Source: Kiloniellaceae bacterium
Lineage (GTDB): Bacteria; Pseudomonadota; Alphaproteobacteria; Kiloniellales; J153
Direction: 5' to 3'
DNA: 64,000 nucleotides
Assembly: GCA_021776115.1 (NCBI GenBank)
Contig: JAJFGN010000070.1
Location: 124,001-188,000 of the forward strand
Part shown: piece after piece, positions 1 through 9,970 of the stretch
How the letters are laid out: each line of letters starts with the position of its first letter
Numbering within the stretch: position 1 is the first letter of the stretch
Position numbers and translations under genes: made by a program
The notes under the pieces: generated by a model
Database searches by the model: none
Seen by the model: only the letters and a program-made list of their open reading frames with translations
What the model was told of the DNA's origin: nothing

Positions 1-1
1 C

Positions 2-874
2 GACTCCGGGCCACCGGCGCCCCGCCCGCCGCGCGCGGCACGGCCGCGAAAGCTCTCGGTCACAGCGGTCGAGACCTGGATGCGCGATCCTTACGATCTC
101 TACGCCCGGCGCATTCTGGATCTTGCCGCGCTCGACCCGCTCGACGCCGATCCCGGCGCGGCGGAGTTGGGAACGCTTGTGCACGCGGCGCTCGAATCTT
201 ACCTCCGCGGTCATCCGGATGGTCCGCCTAACGATCCCGAAGTGGCCTTGATCGCCTGCGGCCGTGCGGTCTTCGAGGCCGATGCCACGCCCCCTGGCAT
301 TCGTGCCTTCTGGTGGCCTCGTTTCAAACGCATCGCTCAATGGTTCGCGGCTCAGGAGCAGGGCGGCGCGGACATCGGGCGCCGCTTCGCCGAGGTCAAG
401 GGACGCTTGGTCATCGCTGCGCCCGGCGGCGATTTCGAATTGACCGCGACGGCCGACCGCATCGACCTGCGCGGCGACGAAAGCTTGACGATCCTGGATT
501 ACAAGACCGGCGGTGTGCCCTCGGCCAAAGAGGTCGAGTTCGGGTTTTCTCCACAACTACCGCTCGAAGCCGCAATCGCGGCGGCGGGCGGCTTCGAATC
601 CGTGCCCGGTGCACCGGTGGCGCGCTTGGAATACTGGCGTCTAACCGGTGCCGAGCCGCCGGGCATGATCAGGTCCCTCGCGGGCGATCCGAGTGCGCGG
701 GCGGCGGAAGCGCTGGAGGGGTTGGGGCAACTGATCACAAAGTTCGACGATCCGGCGACGCCCTACCTCGCGCGGCCCCGGCCCAAATGGGCCGGGCGCT
801 ACAGCGATTATGGCCACCTCGCGCGGGTCAAGGAGTGGGCGGCCGGAGACGACGGCGGGGACGAAGGCGCATGA
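2..874 (+). CDS. addB: Double-strand break repair protein AddB, C-terminal part (5' truncated by window)
   Basis: The frame is open from the first bases of the window, so this is the 3' end of a larger gene; the visible 290 residues are the C-terminal nuclease region. AddB pairs with AddA to form the helicase-nuclease that resects double-strand breaks for RecA loading, the alphaproteobacterial counterpart of RecBCD. The RecB-type nuclease signature is visible: an acidic 'TADRIDL' stretch followed by 'LDYKTGG' and 'SPQLPLEA' (D...DxK...Q motifs). The entry segment 'SVTAVETWMRDPYDLYARRIL' (abridged here) is typical of the start of this domain. The TGA stop overlaps the addA start codon (ATGA), indicating translational coupling. 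I identify it with high confidence from the nuclease domain plus the adjacent addA. Confidence 0.9.
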   Translation, partial: DSGPPAPRPPRAARPRKLSVTAVETWMRDPYDLYARRILDLAALDPLDADPGAAELGTLVHAALESYLRGHPDGPPNDPEVALIACGRAVFEADATPPGIRAFWWPRFKRIAQWFAAQEQGGADIGRRFAEVKGRLVIAAPGGDFELTATADRIDLRGDESLTILDYKTGGVPSAKEVEFGFSPQLPLEAAIAAAGGFESVPGAPVARLEYWRLTGAEPPGMIRSLAGDPSARAAEALEGLGQLITKFDDPATPYLARPRPKWAGRYSDYGHLARVKEWAAGDDGGDEGA

Positions 875-3800
875 GCGCCGAGGCGTCACTCGCGCGCAAT
901 CGGGCCGCTGCGGCGCAACGTCCGGCGGCGGATCCTGCCGGTTCGGTCTGGGTCGGCGCCTCGGCTGGCACCGGCAAGACCAAGGTGCTGACCGACCGCG
1001 TGCTCAGCCTCATGCTGCACGGGACCGCGCCGGCGCGCATTCTATGTCTGACCTTTACCAAGGCGGCGGCCGCAGAAATGGCGAACCGCCTGGCCAATCG
1101 TTTGGCGCGTTGGACCGCGATCAAAGATGGCGATCTGATCCTTGAGTTGTCCGATCTGCTCGGCCGCGCGCCGGATGAGGTCATGCGCGCCCGCGCGCGG
1201 CAGTTGTTCGCCCGCGTACTGGATGCCCCGGGCGGCATGAAGATTCAAACCATCCATGCTTTCTGCCAATCGTTGCTCGGACGGTTTCCCTTGGAGGCCG
1301 GTATCGCGCCGCACTTTCAGGTCCTCGATGAGCGCTCAGCGGCGGAGATGCTGCGGGCTGCGCGCGAGGAGATTTTGATCGACCCCGCTTTTGCCGGCGA
1401 AATTTCTGAAGTCGCCGTGCATGTGCAGGAACAGAGTTTCACCGAGCTATTGGACGAGTTGGCGCGCGAGCGCGGCCGCGTCGCGCGGCTATGCGCGCGT
1501 CCCGGGGGTATCGACGCCGCCGAGGCGGCGGTTTACCGCCTGCTGAATCTTGACCTGGATGAGACGCCGGAGGGCGTGCTCGGTACTGCGTGCGCCGACG
1601 AGGGCTTTGATCTTGCCGGGCTGCACCGTGCCGTCCAAGCGATGTTGGATGCGGGCGGCAAGAAAGATCGCGAGCATGGTGCGGTGATCGCGTCTTGGTT
1701 GGAGAACTCAACGGGCCGCGTCAAGAGTTTCGATCTCTACCTGGGCGCTTTTTTTACCGAAGGCGGGAAGGGCGATGCCTTCAAGAAGCTTGTCTACAAG
1801 GACGCCCTCGCCGCCGCGCCCGGGATCGATCGGGTTCTCGAAGATGAAGCGCAGCGCCTCATGGTGGTCAGGACCAAGCTGAACGCCCTGACTGTTGCCC
1901 GGGCGACGGCGGCCTTGCTGCGTCTTGGCACCGCGATCCTGGCGGTTTACGACCGGCACAAAAGCGCGCGCGCTTTGCTCGACTATGACGATCTGATTCT
2001 AAACGCCCGTGATCTGCTGGTGCGCCAGGGCGCGGCCTCTTGGGTTTTATTCAAGCTCGACGGCGGTCTGGATCATATCCTGATCGACGAGGCGCAAGAC
2101 ACCAATCCCGAACAGTGGGACGTGATCGACATGCTCAGCGCCGAGTTCTTCGCCGGCGCGGGTGCGCGCGAGGGACCGCGTACGGTTTTCGCGGTCGGCG
2201 ATGCGAAACAATCGATTTATAGTTTTCAGCGTGCCGATCCGGCGGCATTTGGACGCATGCGGGCACACTTTGCGGCCAAGGCCCACGGCGCCGGTCAAGG
2301 CTGGGCCAAGGTCGATCTGGCGCATTCCTTTCGTTCTTGTCCGGCGATCTTGCAGGTGGTCGACGCAGTCTTCGCACAAGAGGCGGCGCGCGAGGGTGTG
2401 TTGTTCGAGGAGGCCGCCCTGTCCCACGCCGCCGTGCGTCTGGGTCAAGCGGGTCTGGTCGAGCTTTGGCCGCCCGCGCCCGCCGAGATCGGTGGCGATC
2501 CGGCGCCATGGGAGCCACCCACGGCGCGGCGCGGCGCGGCGCCTTCGCGCGCCCGCTTGGCCCGCCTGATCGCGCAGCGGATACATGAGTGGACCCGCGC
2601 ACCTGTCGCGGCGGGGCAATTGGGCCCGGGACACGAGGCCTGGCTCGCGTCCAAGGGACGGCGGCTGCGGCCCGGCGACGTTCTAGTGCTGGTGCGCCGG
2701 CGTAACGCCTTTGTCGAAGAACTGGTACGCGAATTGAAGCGTCTCGACGTGCCGGTCGCCGGGGTTGACCGCATGGTGCTGCGCGACCAGCTCGCGGTCA
2801 TGGACCTGGCCGCGCTTGGCCGCTTCTTGCTTTTGCCCGAAGACGATTTGACGCTGGCCAGTGTCTTGAAGGGGCCGTTGATCGGGTTGAGCGAGGAGCA
2901 GCTATTCGAAATCGCCTATGACCGCAAGTCGAGGACGTTGTGGCAGTCTCTCGCGGAGCACGCGGAGCGCGATCCGGCCTACGCCGTTGCGCGCGAGCAT
3001 CTGACCGATCTGCTCGCGCGTGCCGATTTCGTTCCCCCTTACGAGCTTTTCGCTCATGTACTGACGCGCGACTGGGACGGCGCTTCGGGCCGGTCGCGGT
3101 TGCTCGCGCGCCTGGGGCCCGACGCCAACGATCCGATCGAGGAATTCATCTCTCTCGCCCTAACCCATGAGCGCGAGCATGCGCCCTCGCTGGAAGGTTT
3201 CCTCCATTGGGTCGAAGCCGGCGCACAGATGGTCAAACGCGATCTGGACATGGGGCAGGACGCCGTGCGCGTCATGACCGTGCATGGGGCCAAGGGCCTG
3301 CAAGCGCCGGTCGTTTTCTTGCCCGATACTCTGCAAACGCCGCAGGCGCGCAAAGGCGTTTTCTGGCTGGAGAGCGATCGCGAAGGTGGCGGTGAAGGTG
3401 AAGGTCCAGCACTTTGGCCAGTGCGCAAGGCTTTGGACGGCCCGGTTGCGGCGCACGCGCGCGCGGAGGCTCAAGGCGTGCAGGATCGGGAATACCGGCG
3501 TCTGCTCTATGTTGCGCTGACCCGCGCGGAGGACCGGCTCTATGTTTGTGGCTGGGCGGCGCAAAAAACGCCGCCGGCCGATTGCTGGTACACCTTGGTG
3601 GAAGGTGCATTGTCCGCGGTTGGTGAGGCCGCCGACTTCATTTTGGGTGACGGTGCCGCTGGCGGTTGGGCCGGTCCCGGGTGGCGCTTGGTGGGTCCGC
3701 AGGCCGCCGGACCGGATGGACCCGATGCCGAGGCTGCGCGCCCTAACGCCGAAGTCCAACCCTTGCCGGCCTGGGCGTGCCGGCCACCCCCGCATGAAGC

Positions 3801-4389
3801 CGCGCCGCCGCGCCCCCTAGCGCCTTCGCGCCCATCGCAAGCGGAGCCCGCAGCGGTCTCTCCACTTGGTGCAGACAAGAGCCGCCGATTCTTGCGCGGC
3901 CGCTTGATACACCGCCTGCTGCAAAGCCTGCCCGATTTGCCGCGCGACGCCCGGCGCGCCGCTGCCGCGCGCTTTCTTTCGGCTGGCGGTCATGGCTTGA
4001 GTGCCGCTCAGCAAGCCGAGATCGCGGCTGTCACCCTGACAATCCTCGAAGACGCGAATTTCGCACCTCTGTTCGGTCCCGGCAGCCGTGCCGAGGTGCC
4101 GGTTGTCGGCGTCATCGGGCAAGGCGCGGCGGTGGAGGTCATCTCGGGCCAAGTCGACCGTTTAGTTGTCGAAAATGACCGTATCCGTATTGTGGATTTC
4201 AAGACCAATCGCCCAGCTCCAGCACATGAATCCGAGGTTGCACCCCTCTACCGGCGACAAATGGCGGCCTATCGTGCTGTTTTGACGGAGGTTTATCCCG
4301 GCCGCCAGATCGACTGCTATTTACTGTGGAGTGATGGGCCGCTCCTCATGCATCTCAGCGATGCGTCGTTGGCTGCTTACGCACCTTGA
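871..4389 (+). CDS. addA: Double-strand break repair helicase AddA
   Basis: 1172-residue UvrD/Rep-type (SF1A) helicase with a C-terminal nuclease, the catalytic partner of AddB in break resection. Visible motifs: Walker A 'GASAGTGKT' at about residues 29-37; motif Ia region with 'HAFCQSLL'; Walker B 'LIDEAQDTN'; motif III 'VGDAKQSIYSFQRAD'; motifs V/VI 'VMTVHGAKGLQAPVV' and 'YVALTRAEDRLYVCG'. The C-terminus has the nuclease residues 'GQVDRL' and 'IVDFKTNR'. The frame is open further upstream, but the ATG at 871 is chosen because it overlaps the addB stop as ATGA and gives the normal family N-terminus and length. The stop codon lies inside a candidate promoter for the following trxA gene. Confidence 0.95.
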   Translation: MSAEASLARNRAAAAQRPAADPAGSVWVGASAGTGKTKVLTDRVLSLMLHGTAPARILCLTFTKAAAAEMANRLANRLARWTAIKDGDLILELSDLLGRAPDEVMRARARQLFARVLDAPGGMKIQTIHAFCQSLLGRFPLEAGIAPHFQVLDERSAAEMLRAAREEILIDPAFAGEISEVAVHVQEQSFTELLDELARERGRVARLCARPGGIDAAEAAVYRLLNLDLDETPEGVLGTACADEGFDLAGLHRAVQAMLDAGGKKDREHGAVIASWLENSTGRVKSFDLYLGAFFTEGGKGDAFKKLVYKDALAAAPGIDRVLEDEAQRLMVVRTKLNALTVARATAALLRLGTAILAVYDRHKSARALLDYDDLILNARDLLVRQGAASWVLFKLDGGLDHILIDEAQDTNPEQWDVIDMLSAEFFAGAGAREGPRTVFAVGDAKQSIYSFQRADPAAFGRMRAHFAAKAHGAGQGWAKVDLAHSFRSCPAILQVVDAVFAQEAAREGVLFEEAALSHAAVRLGQAGLVELWPPAPAEIGGDPAPWEPPTARRGAAPSRARLARLIAQRIHEWTRAPVAAGQLGPGHEAWLASKGRRLRPGDVLVLVRRRNAFVEELVRELKRLDVPVAGVDRMVLRDQLAVMDLAALGRFLLLPEDDLTLASVLKGPLIGLSEEQLFEIAYDRKSRTLWQSLAEHAERDPAYAVAREHLTDLLARADFVPPYELFAHVLTRDWDGASGRSRLLARLGPDANDPIEEFISLALTHEREHAPSLEGFLHWVEAGAQMVKRDLDMGQDAVRVMTVHGAKGLQAPVVFLPDTLQTPQARKGVFWLESDREGGGEGEGPALWPVRKALDGPVAAHARAEAQGVQDREYRRLLYVALTRAEDRLYVCGWAAQKTPPADCWYTLVEGALSAVGEAADFILGDGAAGGWAGPGWRLVGPQAAGPDGPDAEAARPNAEVQPLPAWACRPPPHEAAPPRPLAPSRPSQAEPAAVSPLGADKSRRFLRGRLIHRLLQSLPDLPRDARRAAAARFLSAGGHGLSAAQQAEIAAVTLTILEDANFAPLFGPGSRAEVPVVGVIGQGAAVEVISGQVDRLVVENDRIRIVDFKTNRPAPAHESEVAPLYRRQMAAYRAVLTEVYPGRQIDCYLLWSDGPLLMHLSDASLAAYAP

Positions 4390-4415
4390 CGCTCGCGGGC
4401 ACCCATTCCTACATT
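4386..4415 (+). promoter_or_regulatory. Candidate sigma-70 promoter for trxA
   Basis: TTGACG (4386-4391) and TACATT (4410-4415) are separated by 18 bases, 69 bases before the trxA ATG. The -35 hexamer overlaps the addA stop codon. The match is by eye, and a one-base-long spacer with an imperfect -10 makes this tentative. Confidence 0.4.
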
Positions 4416-4483
4416 AGACTCATCGATAGGCTGTCGGCACATCGTAGGTGTGCGATTGGCCTGAATCCATTCTGAGGTTGTGC

Positions 4484-4804
4484 ATGTCTACCGTCCCCGT
4501 TAGCGACAATTCCTTCGATGCCGATGTGCTTAAGGCCGAAGGCGCCGTTTTGGTCGATTTCTGGGCCGAGTGGTGCGGACCCTGCAAGATTATCGCACCC
4601 GCGCTCGAAGATATCGCCAAGGAGATGGACGGCCGCGTAACGGTCGCCAAGGTCAACATTGACGACAACCCCTTGACCCCACAGAAGTATGGCGTGCGTG
4701 GCATCCCGACACTTATGCTGTTCAAGGATGGCCAGGTCGCCGCGACCAAGGTCGGCGCCATGGCCAAAGGGCAGCTTCAAGAATGGGTCGAGTCGGTGCT
4801 CTAA
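4484..4804 (+). CDS. trxA: Thioredoxin 1
   Basis: A 106-residue cytoplasmic thioredoxin, the standard length for the family. It reduces protein disulfides with electrons from thioredoxin reductase, serving ribonucleotide reductase, PAPS reductase and general redox repair. The active site 'WCGPCK' is at residues 30-35, preceded by 'VLVDFWAEW', with the conserved cis-proline in 'GIPTLMLFK'. An in-frame upstream extension exists (from 4448), but the ATG at 4484 gives the canonical N-terminus and has a TGAGGT Shine-Dalgarno-like sequence a few bases upstream. The gene lies directly after addA on the same strand and before a strong hairpin terminator, so it is the last gene of this transcription unit. 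Proximity of trxA to addA is common in alphaproteobacteria. Confidence 0.96.
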   Translation: MSTVPVSDNSFDADVLKAEGAVLVDFWAEWCGPCKIIAPALEDIAKEMDGRVTVAKVNIDDNPLTPQKYGVRGIPTLMLFKDGQVAATKVGAMAKGQLQEWVESVL

Positions 4805-4835
4805 CCGCCTCCTGCAATTCGTTAGACAGAGTTTG

Positions 4836-4865
4836 AACCCCGCCGATACAGGCGGGGTTTTTTCT
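4836..4865 (+). terminator. Rho-independent terminator after trxA
   Basis: A perfect 9-bp stem, AACCCCGCC (4836-4844) with GGCGGGGTT (4851-4859), encloses a 6-base loop and is followed by a run of T residues up to 4865. It separates trxA from the convergent folC gene, whose stop codon is at 4865. On the minus strand the hairpin lacks a good T tract, so it mainly serves the plus strand. Confidence 0.9.
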
Positions 4866-6217
4866 TAGGCGCCTTGGGCCAATACAGCGCCAGCTAGATA
4901 GAGCGATCCGCAAATCAAAATTCGGCCGGGCGGCGCGTCCTCGGACTGCTCTGTGATAATCTCTCGAACCGCCGTCTCGACATCTGGGCTAACGCGCGCT
5001 TGAATCCCGGCGGCGACGGCTTCGGCAGCCGCGGCCTCGGCCGAGAGCGCGGCTTCGACGCCGGGTATGCCGACGGCGTGCAGGCTTTGCGCGAGCGGCA
5101 CTAGGGGCCGAACGAAATCGCGCGCCGCTTTGGTATTGAGCATGCCGTAAATGAGATGCAACGGCCGCCCGGTCCACCCCGCCGCGACTTCGGCCAGGGC
5201 CTTTCCCGCGGCCGCGTTGTGGCCACCATCGAGCCACAGCTCCCAGCCCTCGGGCATCAAGGCGGCCAGGCGGCCACCTTGCAGGTGTTGCAGGCGCGCG
5301 CGCCATTGCGCGTGTTCCAAACCAGTGCCGCGCGCGGCATTGTCCAGGCCGAACTCCGCTAATTGAGCCAGGCAGGCCAAGGCGAGCCCGGCATTCTCGA
5401 CCTGAAAGCGGCCTAGCAAGTTGGGCATGGGAAAGTCTTGAACGCCTGCCGCGCTCTCGAACCGCAAGGCGGCGCCGGTGGCGCGCGCATGCCATTCCTC
5501 ACCGAAACGAAACAGCGGCGCGCCGACCTCGTGCGCGCGGCTCCCGATGATGGCGCGGGCCGGCGCGGGCTGCGGTCCGATAACAGCCGTGACTCCAGGC
5601 TTGAGAATACCGGCTTTCTCGTACGCGATTTCTTCAATCGTTTCGCCCAGATACTGCACATGATCGACCGACACAGGCGTGATCGCCGTGAGGCGTGGCC
5701 GCTCGATGACGTTGGTCGCGTCCAGACGCCCGCCCAGGCCGGTTTCCAGCAAAAGAATATCGGCGGACTCGCCGGCGAAAGCCAAAAACGCTGCGGCGGT
5801 TGTGATTTCGAAAAAAGTGATCGGGTCTGGCCCATTGGCGGCTTCGCAGGCCTCCAGGAGCTCGATCAACACGGTCTCGTCGATCAGGCCGTCGGCCAGA
5901 CGAATTCTCTCATGAAAGCGTACCAGGTGCGGCGAAGTGTACGCCTGTACGCGCTTGCCGGCGGCGCGCATCATGGCGTCAAGAAAGGCGATGGAGGAGC
6001 CCTTGCCGTTAGTGCCCGCGACATGCACAACCGGTGGCAAACGTCTCTCGGGATGATTCAAGCGTGCCAAAAGACGCTCGACCCGTCCGAGCGACAGGTC
6101 GATGATTTTTGGGTGCAGCCGCGTCAGCCGCGCGAGAACCGCGTCGCTGCCGATTGTTTCACTCTTGGGCGGCTGGGGTGGGTTCTTCGCCGGGTTTGCC
6201 GGTTTGGGATGGATCAT
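4865..6217 (-). CDS. folC: Bifunctional folylpolyglutamate synthase / dihydrofolate synthase
   Basis: About 450 residues. FolC joins dihydropteroate to L-glutamate with ATP and extends the gamma-glutamyl tail of folates. The Mur-ligase-type P-loop 'AGTNGKGS' is at about residues 67-74, followed by 'TSPHLVRFHERI', 'LLETGLGGRLDATNV' and 'DGGHNAAAGKAL', all typical of FolC. Two methionines are possible starts (6253 and 6217). I chose 6217 because the family core begins soon after it; either choice overlaps the end of accD by at least 59 bases, which is unusually long. The order accD-folC is widely conserved in proteobacteria and suggests one transcript with the trp genes upstream. Confidence 0.92.
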   Translation of the reverse strand: MIHPKPANPAKNPPQPPKSETIGSDAVLARLTRLHPKIIDLSLGRVERLLARLNHPERRLPPVVHVAGTNGKGSSIAFLDAMMRAAGKRVQAYTSPHLVRFHERIRLADGLIDETVLIELLEACEAANGPDPITFFEITTAAAFLAFAGESADILLLETGLGGRLDATNVIERPRLTAITPVSVDHVQYLGETIEEIAYEKAGILKPGVTAVIGPQPAPARAIIGSRAHEVGAPLFRFGEEWHARATGAALRFESAAGVQDFPMPNLLGRFQVENAGLALACLAQLAEFGLDNAARGTGLEHAQWRARLQHLQGGRLAALMPEGWELWLDGGHNAAAGKALAEVAAGWTGRPLHLIYGMLNTKAARDFVRPLVPLAQSLHAVGIPGVEAALSAEAAAAEAVAAGIQARVSPDVETAVREIITEQSEDAPPGRILICGSLYLAGAVLAQGA

Positions 6218-7112
6218 GGGTCGGCGCGCTCTCGGCCTTGGGTAAGGCGACAATCTCGGCCACGGGGCCTTTGTCGCGCAACAGGCGCAGTAGGCGAATG
6301 AGGGTCGGACGAAGATCGTGGCGATGCACGACCATATCGATCATGCCGTGTTCCAAAAGATACTCGGCCCGTTGGAATCCTTCCGGCAGGGTTTCGCGGA
6401 TCGTTTCTTCGATCACCCGTTGTCCGGCAAAGCCGACAATCGCCCCCGGTTCGGCGATGGCGACATCGCCGAGCATGGCGAAAGACGCGGAGACCCCACC
6501 GGTCGTGGGATCGGTCAGGAGGACGATATAGGGCAAGCCCGCTTTCTTAACATCCTCGACCGCGATAACCGTGCGCGGCAGCTGCATCAGCGAGAGCGCG
6601 CCCTCCTGCATGCGCGCGCCGCCCGAGGCCGGCACCGCAATGAACGCGGCTTCTTGCAGGATGGCCAGGCGCGCGGCCGCGATCAGGCCCTCGCCGACCG
6701 CGACACCCATGGAACCGCCCATGAAGGCGAAATCGAAGGCGGCGGCGACGACCGGCATGCCGCCGATCTTGCCATGCGCGACCAGAATAGCTTCCTTGCT
6801 TTCGCCCCCCGCTTGCGCTTCCTTCAGGCGATCGCCATAGCGTTTGCGGTCCCGGAATTTCAGCGGATCGATTGGCGTGTCGGGTAGCTCGATCAGATTG
6901 AACTCGCCGTCGTCGTAAAGCAGCGACAAGCGCTGGCGCGCCCCGATGCGCATGTGATGGCCACAATGGGGGCAAACCCGGTTTTTCGCTTCCAGCTCGC
7001 GGTGGAAGATCATTTGTGCGCAAGACGGACACTTGTGCCAAAGGTTCTCCGGGACTTCGCGATTGACCAGGGCCCGGATCTTGGGGCGGACGAAATTAGC
7101 GATCCAATTCAT
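6159..7112 (-). CDS. accD: Acetyl-CoA carboxylase carboxyltransferase subunit beta
   Basis: 317 residues. AccD with AccA transfers the carboxyl group from biotin-BCCP to acetyl-CoA, giving malonyl-CoA for fatty-acid synthesis. The N-terminal zinc ribbon is intact: cysteines 28, 31, 47 and 50. The crotonase-fold carboxyltransferase core follows, with 'FMGGSMGVAVGE', 'ASGGARMQEG' and 'PTTGGVSASFAMLGD', plus 'PGAIVGFAGQRVIE'. The last about 20 residues are Pro/Thr/Glu rich and are encoded in the region overlapping the folC start. It sits downstream of trpA with a 58-base gap, a frequent arrangement in alphaproteobacteria. Confidence 0.97.
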   Translation of the reverse strand: MNWIANFVRPKIRALVNREVPENLWHKCPSCAQMIFHRELEAKNRVCPHCGHHMRIGARQRLSLLYDDGEFNLIELPDTPIDPLKFRDRKRYGDRLKEAQAGGESKEAILVAHGKIGGMPVVAAAFDFAFMGGSMGVAVGEGLIAAARLAILQEAAFIAVPASGGARMQEGALSLMQLPRTVIAVEDVKKAGLPYIVLLTDPTTGGVSASFAMLGDVAIAEPGAIVGFAGQRVIEETIRETLPEGFQRAEYLLEHGMIDMVVHRHDLRPTLIRLLRLLRDKGPVAEIVALPKAESAPTHDPSQTGKPGEEPTPAAQE

Positions 7113-7170
7113 CTAGGTGCCCCCTTGGTAGGTGTTCCCGGGCGCGCGGCCCTACGGCCTGACCCCATCT

Positions 7171-8016
7171 CTACCCGTTCCGCGCCTTGCGCACACCCGC
7201 AGCAAGTGCGCGCACGAACCCCAGAACATCGGGCACCATGCCGGGCCGTGGCCGGCCCTCGCTGTCCAGCCCGCCCTTGATCCGCTCGACCATGGCGGAG
7301 CCGACAACGGCTGCATCCGCGACGCGCGCAATGTTCGCCGCATGCTCCGGCGTTCTGATCCCGAAGCCGACCGCGATCGGCAACTCGGTATGGCGCTTCA
7401 AGCGCTCAACCGCTACGCGCACAACATCGGCTTGTGCCGTGCGGGTTCCCGTAATGCCCATGATCGAGACGTAGTAAACAAAGCCGCTGGTATTAGCGAG
7501 TACCGTCGGCACCCGTTTGTCGTCGGTGGTGGGTGTGGCTAGGCGAATCCAGTGCAGGTCGGCCTTTAGCGCTGGCAGGCAAAGCTCGGCGTCTTCCTCG
7601 GGTGGCAGGTCCACAACGATTAGTCCGTCGACGCCGGCCCGCTTCGCATCCGACAGGAATGCCTCCACACCATAGCTGTAGATCGGGTTGTAATATCCCA
7701 TCAGGATGATAGGCGTTTGCTCGTCCTTTTCCCGGAAGCGGCGCACCAAGTCTAGGGTCTTGGCCAGGGTCATCCCTGCGCCCAGCGCGCGCAGGCTTGA
7801 CGCCTGGATGGCTGGGCCGTCGGCCATGGGATCGGAAAACGGCATCCCCAACTCAATCACGTCGACTCCCGCGTCGGGCAGGCCCCGAACCAGCTCCAGG
7901 CAGGACTCGAATGTCGGGTCGCCGGCGGTCGTGAAGGTGATCAGTCCGCCTCGCCCCTGAGCTTTTAACTCGGCAAAGCGCTGCTCCAGCCGGCTTTTCG
8001 CGCCGGATGGGCTCAT
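7171..8016 (-). CDS. trpA: Tryptophan synthase alpha chain
   Basis: 281 residues. TrpA cleaves indole-3-glycerol phosphate to indole and glyceraldehyde-3-phosphate and channels indole to TrpB. The catalytic acids are visible as Glu55 in '[11 protein letters not shown]' and Asp66 in 'PMADGPAIQ'; the phosphate-binding '[11 protein letters not shown]' and '[11 protein letters not shown]' segments are present. The start codon overlaps the trpB stop (ATGA, 8013-8016), so the two subunits are translationally coupled, consistent with their 1:1 complex. Confidence 0.97.
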   Translation of the reverse strand: MSPSGAKSRLEQRFAELKAQGRGGLITFTTAGDPTFESCLELVRGLPDAGVDVIELGMPFSDPMADGPAIQASSLRALGAGMTLAKTLDLVRRFREKDEQTPIILMGYYNPIYSYGVEAFLSDAKRAGVDGLIVVDLPPEEDAELCLPALKADLHWIRLATPTTDDKRVPTVLANTSGFVYYVSIMGITGTRTAQADVVRVAVERLKRHTELPIAVGFGIRTPEHAANIARVADAAVVGSAMVERIKGGLDSEGRPRPGMVPDVLGFVRALAAGVRKARNG

Positions 8017-9236
8017 ATTTCGGTTCCCAGGGCCTCAGCCACGGTGAAGACGTCCTTGTCGCCGCGCCCGCACAAGTTCATGACCAGAAGGTGGTCCTTG
8101 GGCAGGCTCGGCGCCAGTTTCTTGACGAAAGCCAGGGCGTGTGCGGGCTCCAGGGCAGGCAGAATACCCTCTAGCCGCGCGCACGACTTGAAGGCCTCCA
8201 GCGCCTCGTCATCGGTCGCCGACACGTACTCGACGCGCCCGGTTTCCTTCAGCCAGGAATGCTCCGGCCCGATTCCCGGATAATCCAGGCCGGCCGAAAT
8301 CGAATGCGCCTCCAGAATCTGGCCGTCGTCGCTTTGCAGCAGATAGGTTCGGTTGCCATGCAGCACGCCGGGTCGGCCGCCGGTTAGCGAGGCCGCGTGC
8401 TTATCCGTGTCCAGGCCCAGGCCCGCCGCCTCGACACCGAACATGCGCACGTCCTTGTCGTCGAGGAAGGGGTGGAACAGGCCGATGGCGTTCGATCCGC
8501 CGCCGATGCAAGCGACCAGGGAATCGGGGCCGCGCCCCTCCATCTCCATGATCTGTTCGCGCACCTCGTTGCCGATTACCGATTGGAAATCGCGCACCAT
8601 CGCGGGGTAGGGATGGGGGCCCGCGGCGGTTCCGATGATGTAGAAGGTGTTATCGACATTAGCGACCCAATCGCGCAGGGCCTCGTTCATGGCGTCTTTC
8701 AGGGTTCGGCTGCCGCTGGTCACGGGCACCACCCGGGCGCCCAGAAGTTTCATGCGAAAAACGTTGGGCTTCTGCCGCTCGATATCCTCGACGCCCATGT
8801 AGATGACGCAGGGCAAATCGAAGCGCGCGCACACGGTGGCCGTGGCCACGCCGTGTTGACCCGCGCCGGTTTCGGCAATGATCCGCCGCTTGCCCATGCG
8901 CCGGGCGAGCAGGATTTGGCCCATGCAATTGTTGATCTTGTGCGCGCCCGTGTGGTTCAACTCGTCGCGTTTGAAATAGACCTTCGCGCCCTTGCCGCCC
9001 CGGCGCAGGTGTTCGGTTATCCGCTCCGCGTAGTAAAGCGGGCTCGGCCGCCCCACGTAGTGTTTGGCAAAATAGTCGATCTCGGTTTGAAAGGACGGGT
9101 CCGCCTTGGCGGCCGTATAGGCACGCTCCACCTCTAGGATCAACGGCATCAGGGTCTCAGCCACAAATCGGCCGCCGAACTGGCCGAAATGGCCACCTTC
9201 GTCGGGTCCACTGCGGTATGTATTTAGAGAGGCCAT
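8013..9236 (-). CDS. trpB: Tryptophan synthase beta chain
   Basis: 407 residues, normal length. TrpB is the PLP enzyme that condenses indole with L-serine. The PLP lysine is Lys100 in '[10 protein letters not shown]', followed by '[16 protein letters not shown]' and the phosphate-cup motif '[10 protein letters not shown]'. N-terminal '[15 protein letters not shown]' is characteristic of the TrpB1 type. The ATGA overlap with trpA couples the subunits. Upstream, 86 bases separate it from the trpF stop; no strong attenuator-like structure was seen there, though this was judged only by eye. Confidence 0.98.
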   Translation of the reverse strand: MASLNTYRSGPDEGGHFGQFGGRFVAETLMPLILEVERAYTAAKADPSFQTEIDYFAKHYVGRPSPLYYAERITEHLRRGGKGAKVYFKRDELNHTGAHKINNCMGQILLARRMGKRRIIAETGAGQHGVATATVCARFDLPCVIYMGVEDIERQKPNVFRMKLLGARVVPVTSGSRTLKDAMNEALRDWVANVDNTFYIIGTAAGPHPYPAMVRDFQSVIGNEVREQIMEMEGRGPDSLVACIGGGSNAIGLFHPFLDDKDVRMFGVEAAGLGLDTDKHAASLTGGRPGVLHGNRTYLLQSDDGQILEAHSISAGLDYPGIGPEHSWLKETGRVEYVSATDDEALEAFKSCARLEGILPALEPAHALAFVKKLAPSLPKDHLLVMNLCGRGDKDVFTVAEALGTEI

Positions 9237-9322
9237 GGCGCCATTTTGTACTGTTCGTATGCGGGCGCACTCTGCCCGATATCGCCAGCTACCGCAATGC
9301 CGGGGGCGCCTGAGAAGCCTCT

Positions 9323-9970
9323 CTAGAGCGACCTGACAGTGTCCAGGAAGGCCTGGATCTTAGTCGGGTTTTTTAGCCCCGGTTTGTCCTCCACACCTGA
9401 GGAGACGTCGACCGCCCGCGCGCCCGAGGTGCGCACGGCGTCCGCCAGGTTGCCCGCATGCAAGCCGCCAGACAGCATCCAGGGGATCGGCCAAGATCGC
9501 CCGGCCAGGAGCTCCCAGTCGAAGGCGAGTGCGTTGCCGCCGGGAAGCGCGTTTTTCATGTCTTTGGGCGGTTTGGCGTCGAATAGGAGGCGGTCGGCGA
9601 CGGGCAGATAAGCTTGCGCACCGGCCACATCCGCCGCGTTCGCGATCTTGACGGCTTTCATAACCGGTAGCCCAAATCGGGCCCTAATCTGGGCGACGCG
9701 CTCCGGGCTCTCGCTCCCATGCAGTTGCAGCAGGTCGAGCGGCACTGCCTCGCAAATTTCGCGAAGGGTGGCATCCTGGGCATCGACCAGAAGGGCGACC
9801 TTCTTTATCCGCACCGGTACTGCGGCGGCAATCGCGTGGGCTTGCTTTGGCGACACCGCGCGCGGGCTGGGCGGATACAACACCAGGCCGATGTAGTCGG
9901 CGCCGCCGTGCACAGCGGCGGCCGCGGCCGTGGCAGTGTTGATGCCGCAAATCTTGGCTTCAACGGTCAT
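9323..9970 (-). CDS. trpF: Phosphoribosylanthranilate isomerase
   Basis: 215 residues. TrpF isomerises phosphoribosylanthranilate to CdRP in tryptophan synthesis. The general base is in 'KICGINTA' (Cys8), the general acid is the Asp of 'LLFDAKPPK', and the phosphate loop '[11 protein letters not shown]' and '[11 protein letters not shown]' are visible. The start codon overlaps the stop of the upstream membrane-protein gene (ATGA, 9967-9970). It is followed by trpB and trpA, so the window holds trpF-trpB-trpA but not the early trp genes, as is usual in alphaproteobacteria with split trp operons. Confidence 0.97.
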   Translation of the reverse strand: MTVEAKICGINTATAAAAAVHGGADYIGLVLYPPSPRAVSPKQAHAIAAAVPVRIKKVALLVDAQDATLREICEAVPLDLLQLHGSESPERVAQIRARFGLPVMKAVKIANAADVAGAQAYLPVADRLLFDAKPPKDMKNALPGGNALAFDWELLAGRSWPIPWMLSGGLHAGNLADAVRTSGARAVDVSSGVEDKPGLKNPTKIQAFLDTVRSL